The notes below the pieces were generated by a model. That model was given only the letters and a program-made list of their open reading frames with translations, searched no databases and was not told the DNA's origin. Of a stretch of 64,000 nucleotides of DNA, positions 13,698 through 26,400 are shown in pieces. This stretch comes from Serilophus lunatus (taxonomy: Eukaryota > Chordata > Aves > Passeriformes > Eurylaimidae). Each line of letters begins with the position of its first letter. The first letter of the stretch is position 1. The translations under genes and the position numbers were made by a program. The stretch is taken from NCBI GenBank assembly GCA_013399895.1, contig VXBA01004387.1:1360136-1424135 (forward strand), in the 5' to 3' direction.

Positions 13698-16600
13698 GAG
13701 GGAGGATGAGTAAGGAGGAAAAACCCATTTCCAAACACCCAAGGGTTGAACTGGGTGAGTTTTTGAGCTCTGTGGTTCAGATGTTCTTGCAGCAATTTAA
13801 AGCAGGGCTCAAGGCTTTGTTCAGATGCTGGAGGTTTCTGCCGTGAGCCCCCAGCCAAGGGAACGGAAAGCTGGATGGATTTTTGTTACGTGATGTTTCC
13901 CTTTTGATATGGAATAAAACCCCTTTGGAGACCTTTAAATCAAACCCATCCACGTTGTACCAGAACATTTCTTCAAGGGGCAGGAAAGGATTCCACACAG
14001 GAAGGGCCAAACGATGCACGAGGCTCGTTAGCGCACGCTGCTGTTCATGGCCTCGCTCCTGATGGTAAATGTTTGTTTGCCATGTGCTCCTGCCTTTTTA
14101 TCTTCAGTTTTGATTATAAGAATGTTCCTGTTTAAAAGACATACACCGGGGAATAAACCTCTGGGCCCACAGCCCCTCTGAGCACAGGCAGCCCCAGCAT
14201 TTCACTGGTAACAAAGAGAGTTTTAGTGGAAGCTTTTTGATAAAAAGTTGGCAGCATATCAGAGGAGCAGTTTGGCCATGAGATGTGAGCAAGGATGTCA
14301 CACTGGGTGTTTAAATTTCTTACCTTTCCTTCTTATTCTTCTTTTTTTTTAATGATTATGAATGAATTATAAGCTAGGAGATGATTGCTTTCAGGGTGTA
14401 TGTTTTCAAATAGTGCCTCAATTAAAGGAGTTGTTTTGCTTTAAACATAATCCAGAGACTTGGCTGCTCAATGAGACACGAGGCAAACTAGGAGCAGTTT
14501 AAAATAGTAAGAATTAAGAGTGACCTGAAGAACAATTAGCTTTTTTAGCACAAAATCTGTCAGGAGAAGGAGTTTGAACTGGTTTAACTTATTTGATTTA
14601 ACTGGGACCAAAACACTGGCTGTATTTCCAAGCTGCCTTCCCTCTCACGTGAGCGGCAGCTGGTGGAACACAGCAAAGGACAAGGTGAGTGTGAAGAAGG
14701 GTAGAGTTCAAATAAAGAAATAAAATGTATTAAGAGCTGATTAAAGGAAGGTGAGGGACAGAACACAACTGTGAAATCCCTTCCGAATCTCCTTCCCTCT
14801 AAGCTGGGTTTGCTCAGGCTTCCTTTGGCTGCTGGGCTTTGATGTTCCAGGACACAAAGCTTTGTGTTCCAGGCAGCACCAACCCTTTGTCTGCTGAGGG
14901 CCCAGGCAGGTGATAAATCTGTAACGTTGCACTTCACCTTTTGTGTCTTGCTGAATGACCTGTTAGAACTAAGTGCAGGCTGGCTGAAGGGAAGGGGATC
15001 TGCGATGGAAAAGCTGACAGGTCTGCAACCTGAGCCTGATTCCTCTGATTGCCCCAGTCTGTCAAACAAAACTGCTTTTTCTGGGTGGTTAAAAACAAGA
15101 GAGGGACAAGGAAGGGTTTTCTTAGCTGAGTTCTCTGTCTTATAATGCAGCTGGAAAATGCAGTTACCTGCCTGAAGAAGGAGGCTGCAGTCATCCAAAA
15201 TGGAAATAGGCTCTTCACACAAAAATCTGCTGTTTCATTTTCAGAAGCCTGTGGAAAGCTGTTTTTTTTTTAAGGGCCTCTTGCAAGAGCCATTGGAAGT
15301 GTCAGCCTTCATTTCTCTTGCATAAAAATGATCATTTAGGATTCTCATCAGCCTCTTTTTCTGTTTCCCACAGCACTAAAATTAATATACACAGCCTTGA
15401 TATAAAAAAATATATGATAACTCTTGAGTCCATTAAAATGTACGTTATCCCTGAGGAATGTTTTGCCAAAAAATGCTCTCCACTTGAATGAAAGTAAACT
15501 GAAGTTTCCCACCATTTCAAACCGGGACAATAATTTATTTTGGTGATGATTGTAATGGGTATTTTGGATTCATGTGTACAATAGTAAAACTGACACTATT
15601 TTCTTTTGTTTATGTATTTTGCTTAAAATAAAAGATGACTCCAGAGGAAGGTATTTGAGGAAGAATCCTTGCAGAGAGGGACCACATTTGTTTTGGCTGC
15701 CTGTGCTGGGCTGTCAGCTGGACAAGAGCCTGCACAATTCCCAGGGACCTTCAACCTGCTCACAGTTGCCTTTAGCACAATAACTTTTGATGCAGCATCC
15801 CTCCCCTCTCTCAACTGACCTGTGCTGATAGTCCCTGTACTGGGCACTTTGCAGTAATTTTGCTGCTTAATATTCCCTAAATAAGTGGAATAGCAAAACT
15901 GGAACGTGTTCTGGGCAGGTCATTTGTGCTCTTTGTGCATATCCACAGTTCTGCTGTGCTGTGCCCTGTCTGTGACTCTATTTCTTTTGGGAGGGCCTTA
16001 ATTTAATCTTTATTTTACCATTTCCATCTCCTCTTTGTAGCTCCCTCCTGGGGCAGGTTATTCCCTGGCTGTGCATTCCAGTCTGTCACTTCTGGACCTC
16101 TGACCTTGACAGAGATGATCCTGCCTGGGTTACAGATTCACACCATGAAGCACTTGGATTTAATTTGTGAAAAACATCCTGCTTTAACAAATAAGAGCTC
16201 CAGAATGATTTGGGTTAAAGTGGTGGTGATTCCTCCAGCCAAATACCTGTCTCTGAAAACACAAACAGTGTACAGGAGCTTTTTAGGGATGGGATGCTCT
16301 GGGGACAGGGGCTACAAAGAAGTTGGATCCCTTGGCTTTTGCTGGTCCTGGCAGAGGTATTGGGAACCCACCCTTGGGAGTACAGCTCAGATTGCTGGAT
16401 CCTGGTAAAACAGTCCAACTCCCATCCCAACAACGAGTCTCACTTGCTGTGTTTGCATTCCCTGCCTTCTGCCCCAGTGAAGATTGACACTTCAATATGA
16501 ACTTAAAATAATTTCTAATGGAAATTGTTACAGACCAGATAAACAGGAAACACAGTTATTGTAATAGTTTGTGTAAAGGGCAAGCTCCTGCAACTCCCCC

Positions 16601-19600
16601 AGTCTCTTGGGAGAGGCAGGACTCCAGGGGCCAAGGGTTGTGTTACACTGGTTTGCTCATCCCAACAACTGGTAAAGCTGCACCTTGCTGCATGTCATTG
16701 GGAGAAGATTTTTTAAATGGCAGGGAAAAAAGGAGCAAGGAGAGGAAATGACCATCCTTCCAGCATTGGAAATAATGTTCCTGGTGGTAGAGGACTCACA
16801 GAAGTCATCGGGGATGATCAAATTCCTCCTAATAAGAACAAATGGAACCGTCGATAAAGAATGTGCTCCTTATAAAACCCACTAAACCCAACTTCTAACC
16901 CAGGAGGGTTAAGGGCACTGGGAGAGGAGCACTGTGTGTCCTGAAACTCCCTCCCAGGTGAGTTTGAGGACCAGGACCCCGGGCTGAGGAGCAGAGCAGA
17001 GACCTGGCCGGGCAGCCCAGGGAGCGAGGGACGGGCTGTGCTGAAAACAATCTGTTTGCCAGAGCATCCAGGGATAATTGACTGCTCTCTAATGAGGCTG
17101 CAGGATGTGTTAATCATTCCACTTCAGTGTTCCTGACAGGGACTTGGCAGCAGGTTCCAGAGCCCAGGCACCGAGACTGAAGGGCTCATGGCTGTGCCCA
17201 TGCCACCGGCAGATGTGATTGTTGGGCTGTTCTTCTCCATTTCCTCGGGGAGAAACAGGTGACACTGTCACTGCTCTGGGCCCTGCTGGGGGCAGCTGGT
17301 TTGCTTTGTAAACTTTGACTTTCTCATGTGTTGAGGGTTTTTTTTTCCTACCCTTGGCTCAGTCTTTATTCTTAATTTTCGAAGCCTCTGCGTTTAGCCA
17401 GAAAGTTGAAAACTTTAAGCAGCCCTTTGTTCTGCAGAAAATAAGACTTACTTGGTCAAAGGGGGGAAATGAGCTACTGGAAGAGTTAATTCTATCTGTG
17501 CACTCATTCTTTTGTGAATTTAAAACCAATTTAACTGTCTGAGGGGGTTCAGTATCTCCCTCTTCCCACGGCCCTTCAGTGAACATCTCGTGTGTCGCCC
17601 CTTTCCTGAGGCTGGATCTTTCCTGAGGTCATTTGGTACCTGCTGAGAAACGAGCAGGATTTTCCTCTTTGATGAGCTTTACACGAGGCATTTATGAATC
17701 ATGAACTGTGGATGGCTCGTGGCCCCACCAGGTCTTCACTGTCACAACCCCAAACCATCCCTGTGGTTGCAGTAGGAATTGCACTGGCATTTTAAGAGTT
17801 TCAGTGCAGTCTGAACATTTGGGTTTTCTGAGCTTTAAGGGCTGTTTCTGACATCAATCAATCTGCTTCCATCACGTGTCCATCCATCTCAGGGGGATCA
17901 CAACCCCCAGCTGCCCTGGCACTGCCATAGGAACAGCAGGGACAATGGAGACCCATTTCAGGGGCTTTATGTGAGTGACACCAGGGTCCTTTTTGCAGTG
18001 CTTGATAAGGCTCTGTCCCTGCCAGTGGAACTATTGTAAATTCATTGGAGTAAATGGAGCCTTGGCAGTTTTTCTGCTTTGTGGGCTGAGCTCTCTGTAC
18101 CCGAGGACACTCCTAGGATTGTCCCAACACCCCGTTTCCCAAAATGCTTCAATGATTTGAAGCACAGAAACTCCCTGAGGAGATGAATCCTGAGTGGTGA
18201 ATCCTCCCTTCCACTTGGATGTGAGTGGCACAAAGGGCTGCCCAGCAAGTGAGGTTCCATCTCTCACAGTGGATCTCAGCTGGAAGGGCTGGAGAAGCTT
18301 CAGCTCCTCCACGGTTGACTTTGTGTCTTTGTTTGATTTTTTTTAAGACTTCAGTTCCTTTTTCTGTTTGCCTTAGGGAGGTCACTGCTGTTGTCCCAGG
18401 ATTACTCCCAGCTTCAGCAGTGACTGCTGGGTTCCAGGACACAAACCATTATGTTTTCATTTATGCATTGTAAGAAAGCATTTTGTGAAATGCTGAGAGC
18501 TTCGTGCACAACAAACTCAAGCGATTGTGGGTTTCAAAAGACACTGCATTCTTGATAGGAAATGTCTGTGATTTATTTCAGAGTTTAATCTCAGCATCAG
18601 CACAACCGGCAAAATGTAAAACTTCTGTCTTTCTTTCTCTCTCTCTCATAAATTCTTCATAACTACCCATATCTGCAAACTAATCCATCAAGATCTTTGT
18701 CTTACGTGCTGGGAACAACGAGCAGTCTTGGTAATGTGGGAAAGGAATGGGTGTTGACATTATGAAGGTAATTTCAGTTGATGAAAAACAATATATATTT
18801 GAGTGGTAATAAAAAAGGAAGGGCAAGGGAAGGTTTAGTAGATAGGTAGGAGATGGATTATGGGAAAACAAACCCATAGTTATTAAAACAGTATCAACTG
18901 TTTGGATTTTTTTTTACAGTGTTTGAGTAGTGGGTGTCTGAATCACTTCAGAAGATATTAATAGGTAAAAGATAATAAAATAACCCAAACTGATTATGAT
19001 CTTACACTGTTTATGATATAACTGTAAATGCAAATTGCATTCAACTGCAAGAAGGGGGAAATAATGTCCCAAAGGCATTTCAATTAATTGCTGTAGTTAA
19101 TTACACTCATAATTTTACTTGTGTGACTAATTATAATCAGGTTCCATCGGTGTATATGGATTTATTTCTGATACTAAAAGCCCCAAAGAGCAGGTTATTT
19201 TTAGGAAATACCTTTAAACTTAAGGATGCAAGCTGCATTCCCATTCTCAGCAGCTGGCTTGGATGGGTTGTGTCTGTCCAGGAGATCAGGGAAGGTAAGT
19301 GCTGAGGAGGAGCCTGAGGATGTCCCTGGTGATGCTCCTCCATTGCCCACATTCCCAATTTCTTTGATTGCTTCTTTCCTGTGATGGGCACCACAGTCCT
19401 CAGTGGTGACCCCAAGGTGTCAACCAGTTCCAGAGGGACTGGAAATGCTCTGGGAAGACACTGGAAGTGTCACATCTCTTCCCTGCAGCCACTTCATGGT
19501 GAGACACCCCAGGGATGCTCCACGAGCAGTCTGGAGCAGAGCTCAGCTTCTGAGGGTTTGGGGCTCTGGTTTTTGAGGTGCAACCTTTGCTACCATGTCT

Positions 19601-20344
19601 CTGCCTCCCAAACTCTGGGATGCAACCCCTTGCTGTGGTGGGGAAGGTGTTTCTTCCCTGGGATGCAGGGGATAAGTGATGGCTCTCCCCTCAGCCTGCC
19701 CTCAGGAAATGGTGGCCAGCAGAGCTCTAGATGTGCCCAACCCCAAACCTGCCACCCTTGCTGTGTCCAGAGGGATTTTCTTCTCTTTTCTCTCCTTCTT
19801 TTCATATTTTTCTTGGGTTTTTTTTTGCCCCTCAGTTCATGTTTTCACAGCAGGGCTGCCCTGCCTGGCCCAGCTCCCAGCTCTGCCATGGCCCCCTCAG
19901 AGCCCAGCCTGGGGGAGCAGAGGCTTGACCAGGTCTGTGAGCACTGAGAGACACATTGTGTGGCTGAGGTGGATGAATCCCACGGGAATGTGGCTGGGCA
20001 CCTCATCCCCCCTGTCCATGGAGAGCCCCTCAAGCTGGGAAGGATGGCAGGCACCATCCCTTTCCTCACCTGTTCAGTGCATCCCAGATGGAATTTTTTG
20101 ACCTCTTCCACAGATACACTTAAATTACCAGTAAAACCCACACATTCTCTTTTTCTTTAATATAATTTATATGATTTTGTCCAACATGGAACATTTTGCA
20201 CAGCCACCTCTAAGGTACCAAGTCACTTGTTCTTCTGTCAGTGAAGTGTCATTAAATCTTATCCCATTTTAGTGTTTATGGAAGTAAATCTCCAAATGCA
20301 CCTGTAACTCTACCAAAAAAAGCCTCCCATCTTCAAGAGCAATA

Positions 20345-20415
20345 ATTTTCATAGAATCATTTATAGAGTAAAAGAATCATTTAGGTTGGAAAAGCTCGAG
20401 TCCAACTGTAATTTT
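20345..20415 (-). repeat. CR1 LINE 3' end fragment
   Basis: It reads tcatagaatca, then gaatcatttaggttggaaaag, then gagtccaact, the reverse-complement CR1 terminus. Confidence 0.75.
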
Positions 20416-22966
20416 TGTGGTGTTGCTCCTGGGCTGTGAGTCCTTGGTTGCTGTTCAGCACATGAATGAGCTCTACCATTGCAGCAGTTTCAACCCTAAA
20501 CCAAAGTCCAAGCTGCTTCCAAAGCACAGAGCTCCTGCAAACAAAGCTACAGCCACACTTTGTTCTTCTCCCAAAGGTTTTGGTCTTTGCACTCCTGAGC
20601 ACCATCACTTCACACATCTGGTTTTCTGCAACCCAAATGCTGCTCTGCCTCCCACTTCAGATTCAGATTGACAAAGCCCTGGCTTGTTCCTTTGGTTTTA
20701 AACCCCAAACTTACAGCTCCAGTGAATTTTAATTCCCAGTGTTGTTTCATTTCCCCTTGTACCCCAGTTTTCAGCCCCAATGGCAAGAAGTCTTCAGCCC
20801 TGGCTCCAACATATGTGAAACATATTAGTGAGGTTCTGTGCTAACTTCTCTGTACATGGGAAAAGAATGTTCTTTCTGGATGCTTCTAAACGCTTCTGTT
20901 GCTTCCCCCACCCTTTCCTGTATTATCATGGCTTGGCTATTTGCCCTTCAGGAGTTACTGTTGTTTCCTGATGTCTTCACAATATAAGAAGTTTCATGCA
21001 TTTAGAGAGGACTAACCCTCTTTTCAGCAGATTTTTTTTTTCTTCCTCTTAGTTCTGGTTTAATATATTTCATAGTAAATAAGATCCTCCCACATCATAA
21101 TTAAAGGCTGTAAATGCTTTTCTCTGTCTACATGATGAAATGAGGCACAGCCAAGTGAAAACTGCCCCCATGATTTATCATTTATCACCAATAAATGAGA
21201 GCTGAACCAGAACCTCCATAGTTTATTCCAATCATCCTTAATGAAATGAGAATTCCTTAGAGAACCTAATAAATAGAGGGGGCGGTGGTCTTATACATAT
21301 TTATTAGTACAGAAGGCATTTCTCAGTGAGAAATTTCACTCTGAGGAGTGTTCCCATTTCTGCTCCTTAAAACAGGAGCTCCCAATCTTATAGGACTTCT
21401 GTGTCTCATTGTACCTTGTTCCACATTGTTTGTGAGCCTTGAAACAGCAACAAAACCTGAGCCTTTCAGAATATTCCATTGATTGTGTCTTGTAGAACAG
21501 CAAGGAAGCAAAGCAGCAATTTGCTGAGTGCAGAGAACACCCAGATGATGTGAAATACATCTCCAGAAACCTGCTGACATTAGAAACATCCCAAGGTACT
21601 GCAAATCCCTGCCCCAGAATTGCAAACCCAGCCCTAAACCCAACCCTAAATATTGTGAAGAAAACAGGGGAATAAAAAAAGTCACATGCTTGTTCTGAAA
21701 GAGTGTCTGTGGATTCCCCTTCAGCAAGGACAAAAGAAATAAAAACTCAAAACAACTAAAATATAGGTCTCTTTTTCAACTTTAATATTTCATTTAAGTT
21801 TGCTCCTCAAAAGTTTTTCAGTTACATAAAAATACAGTTAAAGTATTAATAATTCCTTTAAACATAAATAGTTGCATTTTGCTTTTCCATCTACTTTTTT
21901 AAGATTTTATGATTTATTGATAAATATGAAAATAGTTCCCCCCACCCTGTTTTTTCTTCTTTGGTTGCTCTCACTTCCAGGATTTTCCTGAAAATGGCCA
22001 TATAAATGTAGAAGAAAGTCATCCCTGCAAACATTGCCCTAAAGGAAAAAAATACAAGTCTGCTAATCTGAAATCCTACTTTGGTGTGGGCAAAATCTAA
22101 GATTCTGAAAGAAGCTGTAACACATTATAAGGCATTAACCAAAGAGAAATGTTGTAACTCAGAAAGAGAACTGGAATAATATAAGGAAATCCCATTTCCC
22201 AAGATACTGAGGTTTTCTGTAAGGAATTGGGTAAGATTTGAAGGTGTCAGTTCAAATCACAATCTTCTTGGAAAAACCATGAATCTTACCAACTATGTGA
22301 ATATTGCAGGTATGTTACTATTAAAAAATTATATGTGTATATAAAAGAAATATCTATTTCAGAAAGAGCCATTTCTTGAACTCCCCTATTTTATTAGGCA
22401 AATAGAAACTATAAAGGATCATCAAGAGTTTCAAATGCAACCCTCCAAAGAGAGGGAATTTCCCCAGATGTGCCACTGGTCCATGGGGATGAGCTTCCCC
22501 GGTTCCCCTTAGCACATCACATGGGCCATGGCATCCCAGAGAAGGATGCTGAATAAATAACAGAGAAACCTGAAATCCAGAGCCAGGAGATCAGCTGAAA
22601 GGAATCCCCTCTCCTTATCTAAAATCAGTTTAGACCCTCTGAAGGAAGAAGAGGGGATTTTGTGTGAAATGAGATTTGTCACATATCCTTCCCTAGAGGG
22701 GGTGACCCAGATGATGCTCAATTTTGTGTGAGTGTTTTTTCTTTGCTCTGTGCTGTACCTTCAGGTAGGACAGTAGGGATTGTAGGAAGCACTGCATGTG
22801 TTACTGCCAGATTTGCAGTGGTGAATGCAAACATACTCCAACCAACCCCCTCCACAGGCACTTGAGAAGAGATTCCTCTTGAAGCTGGTCAAGTGTCCTT
22901 CCAGTGTTGTGTAAAAACTACAGGCTTGCAGATAATCCACCCTAAGCCTTTCTCTAAGTGTTTTGT

Positions 22967-23261
22967 TTTATTATGTTTTTGGACATTGAGTCTTTGTAGC
23001 TTTACCTTAGAGTTCCTTTGAATTCTGGTGGTTTAGTGCAATGGGATTTCATTTAACACAAGAGCAGCAGAGTCCTTGGTTAATGTCTGGAGGAGGACAA
23101 GGTTACACTCTGTACTGAGACACCACTCATGAGTTGGTGGTTAGAGGTTACTTGGTACAAAGAACCAACAACAGCAACAATAACCCCCCCTCCCTCCCCC
23201 CCTCCAAAAAAAGAGAAAAAAATAAAAGAAAGAGCAGAATATTGAACGAGGTGGGAAATGT
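22967..23261 (-). other. CA4: Probable CA4 3' untranslated region with AATAAA
   Basis: The first minus-strand AATAAA after the stop is at 22972-22967. The interval includes a C-rich and A-rich low-complexity tract at 23,183-23,230. Further AATAAA copies lie beyond (for example near 22,390 and 21,913), so the end is uncertain. Confidence 0.4.
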
Positions 23262-23447
23262 TCATTGGGAAAGAGAACTCAGGATGTACGTAAGAGTCAG
23301 GAGCAGCACGAGGAGCTTTGCTGGGGGCAGGATGATGCTGGCACTGGACCAGGACACCTTGCGCCCGTTCAGGAGCTGAGGGGGCCGGAAATTTTCAACC
23401 ATGGGAGTCGAGTTCTTTCCAAAGTGCAGGGCTGCAAACTGAGAAAG
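23262..23447 (-). other. CA4: CA4 last coding exon, GPI-attachment signal
   Basis: The exon follows an acceptor CCTGCAG. After RPPQLLNGRKV it encodes small residues (SSAS, about 289-292), a short spacer, and then a hydrophobic tail rich in Leu that ends at the stop with no cytoplasmic basic residues. This is the layout of a GPI-anchor signal; the exact attachment residue is a guess. Confidence 0.85.
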
Positions 23448-26400
23448 CTGCAGGCACGGGAGAAAAGAACAGATCGTTAAATCCTTGCTCTGTGGGACTC
23501 TGGAAATCGTGGCGTTAGGAATGTGCAGGTTTGAGCCGCGTGGATGCGTTAAACCTTGCAGGAAACAGAGGCCACTGCCAGAGGTCACCAAGAGGTGACT
23601 TCTTACAGCCTTGGGAATCAGGGGCACTTCCTTTCTGAGTGAGCCAAGTGCTTTGTTCAGCCCCAGAACGTGGTTGCCCCACTCGCCTTGACGCACATGG
23701 CGCCGTCCTTGTCCATCGCGTCACGGTGACACAAGGCAGGAGGACAAGGATCTCTGTCTTTGCTTCAAATTTCTAACAGCACCGTGTGATGCTGAGTTGT
23801 GCCCGGCTGAGCACTGCCCTGTGACTGAGGGACTGTGAGGAAGGAGCTAAAATACAGCTGCTGGCTCTTGGCCAGGCTGTGCAATCTCTGGACAATCTGG
23901 TTTTTTGAGGCAATCACAAGTCAATCTCCTGTTCTTCTCTACAGGTCAAAAATGGGCTGCTCAATGCTGATAGATGCAAAGTCTGGATTTTGAATGATTC
24001 TGTTCTGGTCTCCTGCCAAAGGGAGAAAAGCCATGGAATTTGGGAAGGAGCAGGTGACAGCAGTGGAAGTGATGCTGCTGAAGCGCTGAGCTGGGCAGTC
24101 ACCTGGGAGGTTTTGTTGCCTTTCTTTTCACGTCATCATTTCCCCTTCCTTCTCCTTTCCTGCCATTTTTTGGGAGCTGATTTAACAGGGTCAACCAACT
24201 GGCACTAGGGACTACGTTGAGGCTCATGCCAAGGGAGGGTGTGTTAGGAACAAGGCAGTGGAGCAGCTGACCCGTCTGTGTCCTGCTGTGTGAGCGGGCA
24301 GCAGCCCAAGGGGCAAAGCAGCCCCTTCCAGGCTGTCCCTCTGTGACTCACCTGCAAGAGACTGAGTTCAATGGGCTGCTCAAATATTGTCCAGATGACT
24401 CCCTCGTGGCAGTCAGGGGTGGTGAGGGAGCCCTCATACCGATAGTACCTCCCAAGGTCATCCTCAGGTGGGAGAAGGGAACTCAGTGGCAAGGGATCAA
24501 TAGTTGTTACTTGCTCTAAACAAACCACAGGGAAACACTGCTCGTGACACTTGTGGCTGCAGGTTTTGCTCACATTTCTATTCAGTTTGATCCCCCCACA
24601 CACACTCCCCCCACCTCACACGGCTTGTGAAACCCCTGACACAAGTGTCTTACCTTTGTATTTAATATTCTCTAATTCATTTAATAGAGTTGCATAATTT
24701 TTGTTTTCTTTGTCAGCAACCTGAAATGGAAATATTTTGATTCCAAAGCATGTATTTCTCAATACATGCTTTCAATTAATTATGGATAAAACAGAGAAGA
24801 ACCACAAGGATAAAAAATAACAGCAAGCAGGATGTAGAAAAGGGTAGAGGAACTAAGTGCTGGCAGAGTGCCTGCAGAAGATAGAAGGCTTAGGTCTTGG
24901 ACTACTGTAATATTGACATAAACAGTCACTCAGCCAAATTCCTGGTAGATTTGAGATGGACAATTTAAAATTTGACTACTCACCTTTATAAAGAAGGCTA
25001 ACACAGCCAAACCATTCTTGCTTTTCTTGGCTTCTGCTATATCTGAAACATCTTCTCTTATGTGGACAAGGTGAAGCTGTAACACAACAGCCAAGGCCAA
25101 TTATTTGCCCATTTTCCTTGTTGCTGTGTGGTTTCTATGTTCCTGCACTGCTGTGAGGCTGGGGACAGGCAGCTTGGGACCTTGACCTGGGGCAGGACCT
25201 GTGCTACCAGGGGGCTAAAATTTGGGACTTCCCCTGTCAGCAATGGCATCATTTCATACCCCTGCCCAGGGGAAGTGGTGTGTGTCCCACTGCCCTCAGT
25301 TCTCAGCCAGTGCAGTGGAACACACAGAATTTATGTCATGTTTTGAAAGAGGGGTGGTTTCCTTGCACCAGTCCACGTGTATCTGCACTACTCATTTGTC
25401 TTGCCTGGAAAAGAAGTTTTGGTTTTGGTTGCACAGGTCAATTCATGGTTACAGTCCCAGCAATGAAGCTGAGTAAACAGGGAGCAATGCATCTTCCAAA
25501 TAGATAAATTATGTTTAATAAGTCAAGAGTGCAGTCAGACTTTACAGACTTTAAAACACACAGCATCTGGGAGGAGAAATAACTCCAGCTTTGGTGTCTG
25601 CTCTGTGCCTTTGCAAAACTGGTGAGTTTTCCTGTGTGTTCTGGGCAGTGAGCAACGTGTCCTCCCTTCTATATTTCCACTATCACACTTCCATAGGAGA
25701 ACTAGGCAATAGTTTTTATGAAGAGTATCTTAAAAAGCCAGAGTTCTGGAGTAAAATCCATAATCCACAAGCAGTCTCACCTACCTCCATGGCATATTTC
25801 TCTCCATCTATGCTGTGCTCTGAGCCAGGGATGTATTGCTGCTCTCCTGGGACTCCCCAGTGCAAATGGAATTCTACTGCCTTGTATTTCATTTCCAGCC
25901 CTCCACCTTCAATTTTAGGGGATGCATCTAGTGCTACTTTAACTGGGGGAAAAAAAGGAAATTGTTTCAAAGAAAAAAAATCAGATCATATATTGATTGT
26001 ATGAGAGAACAGAGATTCAAATTTATCCAAAAGTTCTGGCTTGGTTTTTCATACCAAGTGTTCCCGAAATTCAATTCTGCAGAAACTGAACTGTTACAAA
26101 ATAATAGCTGAGTTTAATTTGGAATTAATTATAACCATTATGACCTCAGGAGTCAGATCTTATACTCTTCAGAAAACTCTTCATGTTTGTCTAGGAAAAC
26201 ACCCTCTACCAAAGTGTTCTAGAAAGTAAATTTGAAAACAGTTTATTTGGGTTTTAACCATAATTTAACCTCCTATTATCTGCACTGCAACATTTCTCTC
26301 AGGCAGGGTTTGAAGATAATCTGTTTGAATTTAGAGTAGTGCTGCAGTTTCAGCCTAAGCATCTATGTCCTTTTATTGATTTAATGTGATGTTGGATCTC

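Larger units (their letters stand above)
9226..22940. other. Intergenic interval between convergent USP32 and CA4
   Basis: No exon chain, RNA gene or long ORF with recognisable protein content was found on either strand. It holds ordinary AT-rich DNA, short homopolymers, a CT microsatellite near 18,633-18,650 and three CR1 relics listed separately. The reading frames of 60-200 codons here have no domain features; the longest (13,128-13,742, minus) overlaps the CR1 relic at 13,550-13,697. Confidence 0.6.

Noticed and set aside
13128..13742. A 204-codon minus-strand frame
   Set aside because: It overlaps a CR1 relic and has no domain; a chance frame in GC-rich repeat DNA.
21625..21652. Telomere-like CCCTAAACCCAACCCTAA
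   Set aside because: Only two or three imperfect units; too short for an interstitial telomere.
23180..23230. C-rich and A-rich low-complexity tract
   Set aside because: Ordinary simple sequence in the probable CA4 3'UTR.
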